Of a stretch of DNA of 64,000 bases, positions 8,299-16,982 are shown one piece after another (position 1 is the first letter of the stretch; the number at the start of each line of letters is the position of its first letter). The translations under genes and the position numbers were made by a program. The notes beneath the pieces are model-generated. The model was not told the DNA's origin, did no database searches, and saw nothing but the letters and a program-made list of their open reading frames with translations. The DNA is taken from contig NZ_FNCY01000016.1 of assembly GCF_900099695.1 (NCBI RefSeq), positions 1-64,000 on the forward strand, in the 5' to 3' direction. The DNA comes from Propionivibrio dicarboxylicus (GTDB lineage Bacteria > Pseudomonadota > Gammaproteobacteria > Burkholderiales > Rhodocyclaceae).

Positions 8299-8652
8299 GG
8301 GATGCCTGTGCGTGCGGGTTGCTCTCGCTTCCCATGATAAACGGATAGGGGAGGGTCGTCCTGCCGGGATTGGGGCTTGCGGCGGCGTTCGTCCGATGCA
8401 TCGATCGGATTCCGCCGCCCCCGATGGGGGAGCATGGCGGGGAGAGAGATTCTGCGGCCGGGTTGATTTTTTTCGTCAAAACAGGGCGATACCTGTCATT
8501 TCTGACGTGGTTTTTTTTCATCGGTCCCGGATATGCTGGGCATGGCGCCGGCGACGCGCATTTTTCGCTCGCGTCGTGACGCTTTGGTGCAGGCCGCGGC
8601 TTTCTTGCGGCATGAGAATTCCCCCGGCAGGCCTTCTTTCGGATCGGATGCA
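8299..8652. other. Divergent intergenic region
   Basis: 354 bp between the acetyltransferase start and the CheB-CheR start. The rightward frame is open for 120 bp before the chosen start but carries no recognisable domain. I see no hairpin, repeat or clear promoter, only a T-run at 8510-8518. Confidence 0.4.
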
Positions 8653-11193
8653 ATGACCAAGACTCCCCCCGTTTTTCTCATCGGTATCGCCTGTCCTCTG
8701 GGCGGACTCGAGGCGCTTCTGTCTTTTCTGGAGGAGGTTCCCCGGGATGGCGGAATGTCCTTCGTCGTCATCCAGTCCGATGCCCCGGCGAATCCCGGTA
8801 TGTTCACGCTAAGCCCCGAATGCTCGGCGTTCCTGCAGGTACGGCCGGTCGAGGATTGTCTGACGATCGAGGCCAACCAGGTTTATCTGGTGCCGGCCGG
8901 CAAGGAGGTTTCGCTGCGGAAGAACGTCTTGCACATGGGCAATCCGCGCAGCGATGGCTATCTGCGCCTGCCTGTCGATTATTTTTTCCGCTCGCTGGCC
9001 GAATGTTGTGCGCATCTTTCGGTCGGCGTCCTGCTTGGCGGCGAGAGCGGTGACGCGTGCGATGGCGTCTTCGGCTTGCGCGCCATCAAGGGTAAAGGCG
9101 GGCTGACGCTGGTGCAGGATCCGGGGCCGACTGCCGGCGAAGGCCTCGTCCGGCAGGCGATCGAGGCCGGTGTCGTCGATATTGTTGCGGCGCCGGAGGC
9201 GATGCCGGTGCGCATTGTCGACTATCTGCGGCGTGCCGATGCCGAACTGGAACTCGAATCGCCGCATCAGGCGTACATGCTCGACGCGCTCGACCGGATC
9301 GTCCAGATGTTGCGCGAGCGCCGCGGCAACGATTTCTCGCTGTACAAGCGCAGCAGTCTTTTTCGTCGGGTCGAGCGCCGCCTGGCAGTGCATCAGTTGC
9401 CGACGCTCGAGGATTACGTCCGCTATCTGAATGAAAATGCCTCGGAGCTCGATCTCTTGTTCCAGGAGTTGCTGATCGGCGTGACGCAGTTTTTCCGGGA
9501 TTCGGAGGTCTGGGAAGTGTTGCGCATCGAGGCGATTCCCGGTCTGTTCGCCCGTTATCCGCGCGGAAAGAACCTGCGCGCCTGGGTTTCCGCCTGCTCG
9601 ACGGGCGAAGAGGCGTATTCGTTGGCGATCGCGTTTCGCGAGGCGCTGGCCGACGTCAAGCCGAGCCGGCGCTTTACCTTGCAGATCTACGCTACCGACG
9701 TCGATCCGGCGGCGGTCGATTTCGCACGCAAGGGTTTGTATCCGCCGAGTATCGCGGCGGATGTCTCGAGCGAGCGCTTGGCCCGTTATTTCGTCGCCGA
9801 GTCCGGCGGCAGCGCCTATCGGGTATGCAAGTCGGTGCGCGAAATGGTCGTCTTCGCGGCGCAGAACGTGGCCGCCGATCCGCCATTTACCCGGCTCGAT
9901 ATCCTGTGCTGCCGCAACCTGATGATCTATTTCGGTGCCGAGGCGCAGAAGGCCATGTTGCCGGTGCTTCACTACGCCCTGAATCCGGAGGGCTTGCTGC
10001 TGCTGGGTAGTGCCGAGACGGTCAATGAAGACGATGCGCTATTTTCCCTCGTGCATTCGGGAGCGCGTCTCTATCGCCGTTGCGGCGAGCCGAACAAAAC
10101 CCCCGAAAGGGCGATGACGACGCCTTTCCCGATGTTGCACGCCTTTATGCCGGTGCGTAGTGACGGCGTCGATAACATCGGTCAGCTGACCGACCAGCTG
10201 GTTCAGCAAAATTTTGCGCCGGCCGCGGTACTCGTCAATCGCAATGGCGACATCCTGTATGTGAGCGGACGGACCGGCAAGTATCTCGAGCCGCCGGCGG
10301 GCAGGACCAACGTCAATCTTCTGGCGATGGCGCGCGACGGTCTGCGCGAGGCGCTGATGGGCGTTACGTATCTGGCGCTGCGGACGCCAGAACGGGAAGT
10401 GGTGCTCAAGGGCGTTCGCATCCGCAATGAACGGGGCGTGCAGACGGTCGACGTGATCGTGCAGGGGCTGGAGCAGCCCGATGCCTTGCGTGGGCGGGTG
10501 CTGGTGGTTTTTCGCGATGTCAAGGCAGTACCCAAGCGGCGGCACGAGCAACTGGTACCGCAGTCCGACGCCGATCGCGCCATGTTGCGGGAAATGCAGC
10601 GGATGCGGGAAAACTTGCAGGCGACGCACGCAGAAATTCAGATGACGGTCGAGGATCTGCGGGCGAGCAACGAGGAATTGCAATCGACCAATGAGGAACT
10701 GCAATCGGCGAATGAAGAACTGACGATTTCCCGCGAGCAACTGCAGTCGCTCAATGAGGAACTGCAGCTCATCAACGGTGAATTGCAGTCGCGGATGCGC
10801 GATCTCGAGTGGGTGCGCAAGGATATGAAGATTGTGCTCAACAGTCTGGAAATCGCTGCGATATTTCTCGATCGGGATATGCGCTTGAGGCGTTTCACGA
10901 CGTGCGCGACCGATCTGTTCAGGCTCATTCCCTCGGATATCGGCCGACCGCTCATTCATGTCATGACCGACCTCAATTATCCGAATCTTGTCGACGATGC
11001 GGACGAAGTCCTGAAAAAGGTCAAAACCCGGCGGACCTTGGCGATGAGCCACGACGATCGCTGGTATGGCGTGCGCATTATGCCTTTCCGCAGTCAGCTC
11101 GATGTCATCGATGGCGTCGTCATCACCTTCATCGATGTTTTCGAACGTTTGCAAGACGATTCCGACCCTGGATGCCGCCATGTCTCCCATTGA
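8653..11193 (+). CDS. CheB-CheR-PAS fusion protein with degenerate CheB domain
   Basis: 846 residues from the ATG at 8653. Domains: CheB-like (1-185), CheR methyltransferase (about 205-475), an asparagine/glutamate-rich coiled coil (about 635-720, repeats such as ASNEELQSTNEELQSANEEL) and a C-terminal PAS domain. The CheR part keeps WVSACSTGEEAYSLAI and LDILCCRNLMIYF, so SAM binding is plausible. The CheB part has lost the usual GASAGG nucleophile loop (here IACPLGG, Pro15 at the Ser position) and the histidine of VVQHLDP (here VIQSDAP, Ser42), keeping only the Asp (CDG, Asp137). It is therefore probably not an esterase. It overlaps the following histidine kinase by 14 bp, suggesting one signalling unit. 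No chemotaxis operon is near. Confidence 0.85.
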   Translation: MTKTPPVFLIGIACPLGGLEALLSFLEEVPRDGGMSFVVIQSDAPANPGMFTLSPECSAFLQVRPVEDCLTIEANQVYLVPAGKEVSLRKNVLHMGNPRSDGYLRLPVDYFFRSLAECCAHLSVGVLLGGESGDACDGVFGLRAIKGKGGLTLVQDPGPTAGEGLVRQAIEAGVVDIVAAPEAMPVRIVDYLRRADAELELESPHQAYMLDALDRIVQMLRERRGNDFSLYKRSSLFRRVERRLAVHQLPTLEDYVRYLNENASELDLLFQELLIGVTQFFRDSEVWEVLRIEAIPGLFARYPRGKNLRAWVSACSTGEEAYSLAIAFREALADVKPSRRFTLQIYATDVDPAAVDFARKGLYPPSIAADVSSERLARYFVAESGGSAYRVCKSVREMVVFAAQNVAADPPFTRLDILCCRNLMIYFGAEAQKAMLPVLHYALNPEGLLLLGSAETVNEDDALFSLVHSGARLYRRCGEPNKTPERAMTTPFPMLHAFMPVRSDGVDNIGQLTDQLVQQNFAPAAVLVNRNGDILYVSGRTGKYLEPPAGRTNVNLLAMARDGLREALMGVTYLALRTPEREVVLKGVRIRNERGVQTVDVIVQGLEQPDALRGRVLVVFRDVKAVPKRRHEQLVPQSDADRAMLREMQRMRENLQATHAEIQMTVEDLRASNEELQSTNEELQSANEELTISREQLQSLNEELQLINGELQSRMRDLEWVRKDMKIVLNSLEIAAIFLDRDMRLRRFTTCATDLFRLIPSDIGRPLIHVMTDLNYPNLVDDADEVLKKVKTRRTLAMSHDDRWYGVRIMPFRSQLDVIDGVVITFIDVFERLQDDSDPGCRHVSH

Positions 11194-13006
11194 TACTTTT
11201 GCCGGCTGTTTCGTCGTTCCGGCCTTCGAAACCCTGTGGCGTGAAGCCGAGATCGCGCTGGCGGCGAGACCGACCAAGGACGGGGAAAGTGAAGACGACA
11301 CCATACGCCTGCTGCACAAACTGCAGGTGCATCAGGTCGAGCTTGAAATGCTCAACGGCGTCATGCGGGAACTGCAGGCCAAAGGCGAGGCGGTGCTGCG
11401 TCGTCTGTCGATGGCCTTGAGAGCGGCCAGAGCGGGCTGCTGGGACTGGGATGTCATGAGCGGTCGCTGGACCTGGTCGCCGGAGGTCTTCCCTGTCTAT
11501 GGTCTCGATGCCGCGTCGGTCGAAGCGGGTATCGACAGTTGGCGCGCCGTGCTGCATCCGGAAGATCGCGACCTGGCCATTTCCGGCTTTGTCGAGGCCT
11601 TGGCGATGCGCCGCCCGCTGTCGATGGAATACCGCATTCTCACGGCGAGCGGCGATGTGCGCTGGATACTGGAACGCGGCGATATTTGCGGTGGCGAAGG
11701 CGACAGCTTCTGTGTCATGACCGGGGTGGCGATCGATATTACCGAGCAGAAGGAAAATGCCATCGAACTCGACCGGTACCGCTTCCGTCTTGAGGAGCTG
11801 GTCGGCGAACGCACAGCCGAATTGGCCGCCGCCAAGGCCGCGGCCGAGACGGCGAGCATTGCCAAGAGCGCCTTCCTCGCCAATATGTCGCACGAGATCC
11901 GGACGCCGCTCAATGCCATCTCCGGCGCGATCTACATGATCCGGCGTGACGGGCTGACGCCCGCACAGGCCGAGCGCGTCGATATGCTCGAGGCGGCGAG
12001 CGAGCATCTGCTCGGACTCATCGCTGCGATTCTCGATCTGTCGAAGATCGAGGCGGGAAAATTCGATCTGGAGGAGGTTCCGTTTCGCGTCGATACGCTC
12101 GTCGGCAATGTCGCGTCGCTGATCCAGGAGAAGGCGCATGCCAGGGATCTGCGGGTGCTGATCGACGTCAAGGGCTTGACCTCCTCATTTCTCGGCGACG
12201 CGATGCGGATCCAGCAGGCCTTGCTCAACTATGCCGCCAACGCCGTCAAGTTCACCGAGACCGGTTCAATCGTCCTGCGCGCCCGTTGTATTCGTCATCA
12301 GGGCCGGCGCAGCTTGCTCCGTTTCGAGGTCGAGGATAGTGGCATTGGCGTCGATGCAGCCGCGCTGCCGCGTTTGTTCCGGCCTTTCGAACAGGCCAAC
12401 GCGTCGATGACACGGCGATACGGCGGGTCGGGTCTCGGTCTCGCCATCACGCGCAAGATTGCCTGCTTGATGGACGGAGACGCCGGTGCCGACAGCACAC
12501 CCGGTGTCGGCAGCCGTTTCTGGTTCACCGTCTGGCTGGCGAGCGCCGAGCCCGGGGCCGTGCTGGCGTACAGGAAGTTCGGCGTCGCCGGCGAACTCTT
12601 GCGGGCCAATTATGCGGGAACGCGAGTCCTGCTGGTCGAGGATGAGCCGATCAATCGCAATGTCCTGGCGAGCATGCTGGCGGATGTCGGGTTGCGGGTC
12701 GATCTCGCCTGCGACGGCCTTGAGGCGGTCGTCCGGGCCACATAAAACGACTACGGCCTGATCCTGATGGACATCCAGATGCCATCGATGGATGGCATCG
12801 AGGCGACCCGGCGGATCCGCCGCAACGCGCGTCGGGGAAATGTCCCCATCATCGCCGTGACGGCGAGCGCGTTCGAGCAGGACCGCGTGCACTGCAATCG
12901 TGCCGGCATGGACGATTTTGTCGCCAAGCCCGTGCATGCCGAAGATTTGTACCAGGTGCTGGCGCGCTGGCTGAAAGACGTTGCCAGCGACGCGAACCGC
13001 AATTAG
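11180..13006 (+). pseudogene. Hybrid sensor histidine kinase interrupted by an in-frame TAA
   Basis: The frame from the ATG at 11180 encodes a PAS domain (about 75-190, ARAGCWDWDV), a HisKA dimerisation helix with NMSHEIRTPLN (His238), an ATPase domain (EDSGIGV, GGSGLGLAI) and the first half of a receiver (VLLVEDEPINRN). A TAA at 12743-12745 stops it at residue 521. Directly after, in the same frame, comes the rest of the receiver (NDYGLILMDIQMPSMDG with the phosphoacceptor Asp, then VTASAF and the FVAKPV lysine) to a TAG at 13006. Nothing else is damaged, so the loss is one codon, explicable as CAA to TAA. As it stands the protein keeps kinase domains but lacks the phosphorylatable receiver half. 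An internal ATG at 12767 could start a 79-residue fragment. Sequencing error is possible. Confidence 0.85.
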
Positions 13007-13015
13007 AGGAGGGCG

Positions 13016-13045
13016 GGGGCGCAATCAAGCTTCGGTTTGCGCCCC
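13016..13045 (+). terminator. Hairpin after the kinase gene, no T-tract
   Basis: A perfect 9-bp GC-rich stem, ggggcgcaa (13016-13024) / ttgcgcccc (13037-13045), with a 12-nt loop starts 10 bp after the kinase stop. It lacks a run of T, so it may stabilise or weakly terminate the transcript. Confidence 0.45.
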
Positions 13046-13156
13046 GCGCCGGTTGTCTGCGGCGCTGCGTATCTTGAAGCCGCTCCGGCGATCCGGCGGC
13101 TCATTGAAAACCCGCCCCGGGGTTTCCGCCGGCGTGGTCGATTTCTTCCTTCGCTC

Positions 13157-13181
13157 ACCGGACGCTGGCCCAGCGTCCGGT
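13157..13181. promoter_or_regulatory. 25-bp perfect palindrome
   Basis: accggacgctgg (13157-13168), one spacer base, then its exact complement ccagcgtccggt (13170-13181). It lies in the 421-bp gap (13007-13427) between the kinase pseudogene and the IclR gene. It could be a high-affinity repressor site or a transcript hairpin. It has no T-tract. Nothing else is seen in this gap apart from the hairpin at 13016 and the operators at 13265-13300. Confidence 0.45.
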
Positions 13182-13264
13182 GCCTTGCCATGACGATCGA
13201 GCGCACCTCCGGCGTGAAGGGGCGGGGGGGTTCGGCATGCCTGCCTTGACTGTCCTGGCGATCA

Positions 13265-13300
13265 GGAAAATATTTCCAGTTCAATATGGAAAATGTTTCC
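13265..13300. promoter_or_regulatory. Two tandem operator-like palindromes upstream of iclR-type gene
   Basis: ggaaaatatttcc (13265-13277) and ggaaaatgtttcc (13288-13300) are near-identical palindromes with centres 23 bp apart, about two helical turns. They sit about 130 bp upstream of the IclR-type regulator. IclR proteins usually bind AT-centred palindromes of this size, often as dimers of dimers on two sites, so these are the best candidates for its own operator and for control of the downstream catabolic genes. Confidence 0.6.
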
Positions 13301-13427
13301 GGATAGGATTAGACTGCGCTCACGCATCAGGGCGCGGAAGCTCGCGCCGGTGCACCGGATTCGAAATGCGCGCCCGGTTTTTCATGAGGCGCATGGCATA
13401 TAGGACGGATGGCGGGGACGAACGGCG

Positions 13428-14252
13428 ATGGCGAATTTGAGCGTTTCTTCGGTCGAGCGCGGGCTGGCGATTCTCGAGTTGCTCGTCGATCATGCCGATG
13501 GCTTGCAGATCAGCGCGATCGCGCAGCACTTGTCGCTGCCGCTCAGCGCGACGCACCGCCTGTTGCAGGCGCTGGCCAATCGTCATTACGTGCGCCAGGA
13601 CCGTTTCAGCGATCGCTATGTGCTGACCTTGAAGCTCGGCTCGATCGGTCTGCGCCAGCTGGCCGGGATGAATGTCACCGAGGCGGCGCAGCCGATTCTC
13701 GACGACTTGGCGCGGCAGACCGGCGAATTCGTTCGCCTCGCCGTCGTCGAGGACGACGAGATGACCTGGGTCGCCAAGTCGCAGGGCGCGACCGGCGCGA
13801 TCCGCTGCGATCCGATCAGCGGGCGGCACGTGCCCTTGCACACGACGGCGATGGGCAAGGCCTGGCTGGCGAGCCTGCCAGAGAAAGAGGCGATCGCCCG
13901 TGTCGTCGAGCGCGGTTTCGGGAGCGAACTCCTGGGCCCGAACGCGGTGCGCACCGTCGCCCAGTTGCGCCGCGAGATCCGGGCGACGCGCACGCAGGGC
14001 TTTGGCATCAACGAACAGGAATCCGAACTCGGCTTGTCGGCGATCGCCATGCTGGTCAAGGATCCGACCAAGGCCAATCACGTCGTCGGCGCAGTGTCGA
14101 TCGGCGGCCCGACCTTCCGTCTCGACCGGGCCCGGCTGGTCGCCTTCGCCGCGCCCTTGCACGAAGCGATCCGCCGCATCGAGGAGATCTGGCCGATCCG
14201 CTCGCAGTCGATTTTCACGGCGCAGCGCGCCGATTCGTCATTTCACATTTAG
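13428..14252 (+). CDS. IclR-family transcriptional regulator
   Basis: 274 residues. An N-terminal winged helix-turn-helix (about 8-70: SVERGLAILELLVDH, QISAIAQHLSLPLSATHRLL) is followed by the C-terminal effector domain, with GRHVPLHTTAMGKAWLA (the conserved LPLHATALGKA-type segment), GFGINEQESELGLSAIAM and VGAVSIGGPTFR. The ligand is unknown but by genetic context should be a carboxylate or sugar acid handled by the following genes. Only 9 bp separate it from the aldolase, so the regulator is probably co-transcribed with its targets and self-controlled through the two palindromes at 13265-13300. Confidence 0.92.
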   Translation: MANLSVSSVERGLAILELLVDHADGLQISAIAQHLSLPLSATHRLLQALANRHYVRQDRFSDRYVLTLKLGSIGLRQLAGMNVTEAAQPILDDLARQTGEFVRLAVVEDDEMTWVAKSQGATGAIRCDPISGRHVPLHTTAMGKAWLASLPEKEAIARVVERGFGSELLGPNAVRTVAQLRREIRATRTQGFGINEQESELGLSAIAMLVKDPTKANHVVGAVSIGGPTFRLDRARLVAFAAPLHEAIRRIEEIWPIRSQSIFTAQRADSSFHI

Positions 14253-14261
14253 GGAGTTGTC

Positions 14262-14903
14262 ATGGTTGCACAGCCCTCGCGGATGCGCGAGATATTGGCC
14301 CGAGTGCCGGTCATGCCGGTGCTGACGATCCATGATGCCGCCATCGCCGGCGAACTTGCGACGGCGCTGGTGGCGGGCGGGGTGACGGTGTTCGAGGTGC
14401 TGATGCGGACGCCGGCCGCGCCCGAAGCGATCCGCGCCATGCGTGCGGCGGCGCCACAGGCCGCCGTCGGTGCCGGCACCTTGCTGCGGCCGGCCGATGT
14501 CGAGGCGGCGGTGGCCGCCGGCGCCTCCTTCGGTGTCGCGCCGGGACTGACCGACAGGCTCGCCGCCGCCGTGCGTGCGGCCGACCTGCCGTTCTTGCCG
14601 GGCGTCGCCAGCGCCAGCGAGATCATGGCCGCGGTCGAGCACGGTTTCCGTGAACTCAAGCTCTTCCCGGCGCATGGCAGTGCCGGTATCCAGTGGCTGC
14701 AGAGCATGGCCGGCGTCTTTCCCGAGCTGACTTTCTGCCCAACCGGCGGGATTCGGAACGAGGATGTGCCCGGCTATATCTCCTTGCCCAACTGCAAGAC
14801 GATCGGCTGTTCCTGGGTGGCGCCGAACGAGCTGATCAAGGCGCGCGACTGGTCGGCGATCACCGCCCTGGCTCAACGCGCCATGGCGATGCGGCAGGGC
14901 TGA
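14262..14903 (+). CDS. KDPG/KHG-type aldolase (Eda family)
   Basis: 213 residues, full length for Eda. The Schiff-base lysine is Lys133 in FRELKLFPA and the general acid/base glutamate is Glu45 in VFEVLMRT, both at the positions known for E. coli Eda. GAGTLL and CPTGGIR form the phosphate-binding ends of the barrel. The expected reaction is reversible cleavage of 2-keto-3-deoxy-6-phosphogluconate (or a related 2-keto-3-deoxy acid) to pyruvate and an aldehyde. It is followed 3 bp later by a PfkB kinase that could make its substrate. It differs from the second aldolase at 16983, which is of the DgoA type, so the two probably do not share a substrate. Confidence 0.9.
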   Translation: MVAQPSRMREILARVPVMPVLTIHDAAIAGELATALVAGGVTVFEVLMRTPAAPEAIRAMRAAAPQAAVGAGTLLRPADVEAAVAAGASFGVAPGLTDRLAAAVRAADLPFLPGVASASEIMAAVEHGFRELKLFPAHGSAGIQWLQSMAGVFPELTFCPTGGIRNEDVPGYISLPNCKTIGCSWVAPNELIKARDWSAITALAQRAMAMRQG

Positions 14904-14906
14904 ACG

Positions 14907-15848
14907 ATGTCAGGAAATAAGCGGCCGGTGGCGGGCGCACCCTTGCGTATGGTGACGGTCGGCGGACTGTGTCTGTCGAGCCTGTACCGCGTCGACGAAA
15001 TTCCGCCGGTGCCGGGCAAGGCGCTGGCCTCGGGTTTTTTCCAGGTGGCCGACGGCATGGCCTTGTCGGCCGGGTTCGCGTTCCTGCGCCTGGGCGGGCA
15101 GGCGACGGTATGCGCGCGCATCGGCGACGACGAACTGGGCGCGTCGATCCGGCGCGGCTTGGCCGGTGAAGGGCTCGACACGTCGGGGCTGCACAGCGTT
15201 CCCGCTGCCAAGACCTCGCAGGCGGCGATCATCGTCGATCGGCGCGGCGACCGGCTGGTCGTTCCCTTTCATGACGAGCGGGTCGATAAGTCGCCGGATT
15301 GGCTGCCGGTCGGTGACATCGCTCAGGCCAGTATCCTGCATTGCGACGCGCGCTGGGTCGAAGGGGCCGAACACGCGATGCGCACGGCGCGCAAGTTCGG
15401 CGTGCCGACGATGATCGATGGCGACGTCGCCCCGCTCGAGGTGCTGCAGCGGCTGGTGCCGCTCGCCGATTACGCTGTCTTTTCCGATGCCGGCCTGCTG
15501 CTCTATGCCGGCGTCAATGACGTCGAGACGGCGTTGCGGCGGGTGGCGGCCGAGCATGCCGGGCATGTCGGCGCGAGTTGCGGCGCGGAAGGGTATTTCT
15601 GGATCGAGGAGGGTGCGCTGCAGCATGTGCGGGCGCCGCGCGTCGAGGTCGTCGATACGCTGTCCGCCGGCGACGTCTTTCATGGCGCCCTGGCGCTGGC
15701 CTTGTTGGAAGGGCGGTCGATGACGGCAGCGGCACGCTTTGCCTGCGCTGCCGCCTCGCTCAAGTGCACGCGGTTCGGCGGACGTCTCGGCTGCCCGCTG
15801 CGCGATGAGGTCGAGGCGCTGGTGCTTGCCACCTACGGCGCCGCATAA
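14907..15848 (+). CDS. PfkB-family sugar/sugar-acid kinase, copy A
   Basis: 313 residues. PfkB signature 2 is VVDTLSAGDVFHGALALALLEG, with the catalytic Asp in SAGD. The usual N-terminal glycine pair is replaced by VADGMALSAGFAFLRLGG. Segments ILHCDARWVEGAEHA, IDGDVAP, LADYAVFSDAG and ASLKCTRFGGRLGCP are shared almost word for word with the second kinase at 17639 and resemble the YihV branch of the family. Next to an Eda-type aldolase, the likely role is ATP-dependent phosphorylation of a 2-keto-3-deoxy sugar acid, but the substrate is inferred only. The start at 14907 lies 3 bp behind the aldolase stop, so translation is probably coupled. Confidence 0.85.
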   Translation: MSGNKRPVAGAPLRMVTVGGLCLSSLYRVDEIPPVPGKALASGFFQVADGMALSAGFAFLRLGGQATVCARIGDDELGASIRRGLAGEGLDTSGLHSVPAAKTSQAAIIVDRRGDRLVVPFHDERVDKSPDWLPVGDIAQASILHCDARWVEGAEHAMRTARKFGVPTMIDGDVAPLEVLQRLVPLADYAVFSDAGLLLYAGVNDVETALRRVAAEHAGHVGASCGAEGYFWIEEGALQHVRAPRVEVVDTLSAGDVFHGALALALLEGRSMTAAARFACAAASLKCTRFGGRLGCPLRDEVEALVLATYGAA

Positions 15849-15935
15849 ACGGTTTTTTGGAGAGAGGTAAACGAGTCGGAGTATTTTTTTGTCGCAGGGA
15901 ATGTGTCACCACACGCATTTTTTGAGGAGATTTCC

Positions 15936-16907
15936 ATGAAAAAAGTAACGTTGCTTTCCGCTGCTGTTTCGGCCACGGCGCTCTTTGCCGCCACCTTCAG
16001 CGCACCGACGCTGGCGCAGGGGACCTTCCCCCAGCGTGAAGTCACCATCGTCGTGCCTTTCAATCCGGGCGGCGCCTCCGACATGACCGCGCGGATCATC
16101 GCCAAGGGCATGGAAGCCGATCTCGGCAAGCCGGTCGTCGTCGTCAACAAGCCGGGCGGTTCGGGCGGTGTCGGCATGTCGTCGGTGGCGCGCAGCACGC
16201 CGGACGGCTATATGCTGACCTATGTGCCGGTCGAACTGGTGATGCACAAGGCCTTGAAACTCTCCGACCTGCAGCCGGAAACCTTCGATTTCATCGGCCA
16301 GACGACTGTCGTGCCGGCGGCGCTGACGGTGCCGGTCGATGCGCCCTACAACACGATCGCCGAGTTCATCAAGTACGCGCAGGCGAATCCGGGCAAGGTC
16401 CGCGTCGGCAACTCCGGCGCCGGTTCCATCTGGCATATTGCCGCGTCGGCGCTCGAACAGAATCAGAAAGTGACCTTCAACCATATCCCGTTTGAAGGCG
16501 CGGCGCCGGCGGTGACGGCGCTGATGGGCAAGCATATCGAGGCGGTGACGGTGAATGCCGGCGAGGTCAAGGCGGGCGTCGATGCCGGCAAGCTGAAGAT
16601 CCTGGCGATCATGACGCCGGAACGCGATCCGGCCTTCCCGAAGGTGCCGACGGCGATTGAAAGCGGCGTCAAGATCGAGTTCGCCGGCTGGGGCGGTTTT
16701 GCCGCGCCGAAGGGAACGCCGAAGCCGGTGCTCGACCGTCTGAGCGCGTCCCTGAAGAAGGCTGCCAGCAGCGAAGAGTTCAAGACCTTCATCGCCTCGC
16801 GCGGCATGGTCGTGCATTACCGGTCGTCGGAAGAATTCAAGAAGTTCGCCAATGACCAGTATGTGTTCTTCAACAACCTGCTGTCGAAGATGGAACTCGG
16901 CAAGTAA
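15936..16907 (+). CDS. TctC/Bug-family periplasmic solute-binding protein
   Basis: 323 residues from the ATG at 15936, behind gaggag (15924-15929). A clean signal peptide (MKKVTLLSAAVSATALFAATF, cleaved near LAQG) leads into FPQREVTIVVPFNPGGASD, the hallmark ligand-binding opening of Bug receptors, then VVNKPGGSGGVG and NPGKVRVGNSGAGS. These receptors feed carboxylates to TctA/TctB tripartite transporters. No tctA or tctB is in this window, so it is an orphan receptor, either sharing a transporter encoded elsewhere or acting as a sensor. Its place between two aldolase-kinase pairs suggests a sugar acid ligand. A 17.0-kb hairpin after it may raise its mRNA level over the next genes. Confidence 0.93.
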   Translation: MKKVTLLSAAVSATALFAATFSAPTLAQGTFPQREVTIVVPFNPGGASDMTARIIAKGMEADLGKPVVVVNKPGGSGGVGMSSVARSTPDGYMLTYVPVELVMHKALKLSDLQPETFDFIGQTTVVPAALTVPVDAPYNTIAEFIKYAQANPGKVRVGNSGAGSIWHIAASALEQNQKVTFNHIPFEGAAPAVTALMGKHIEAVTVNAGEVKAGVDAGKLKILAIMTPERDPAFPKVPTAIESGVKIEFAGWGGFAAPKGTPKPVLDRLSASLKKAASSEEFKTFIASRGMVVHYRSSEEFKKFANDQYVFFNNLLSKMELGK

Positions 16908-16918
16908 GACATCGCGGT

Positions 16919-16952
16919 GCGTCCGGCCGGGCCCGTCGGTGCGGCCGGACGC
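16919..16952 (+). promoter_or_regulatory. Intercistronic hairpin after tctC-type gene
   Basis: A perfect 11-bp GC stem, gcgtccggccg (16919-16929) / cggccggacgc (16942-16952), with a 12-nt loop starts 12 bp after the receptor stop and ends 31 bp before the next start. Without a T-tract it probably protects the receptor mRNA from 3' decay or attenuates downstream expression, as is common behind periplasmic binding-protein genes. Confidence 0.6.
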
Positions 16953-16982
16953 CGTTGCGTGTCGATGATGAAAGGATTAGTC

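Noticed and set aside
12767-13006. Independent small response regulator
   Set aside because: It lacks the first strand and acidic pocket (in the frame before the TAA), so it is the tail of the broken kinase, although it could be translated from 12767.
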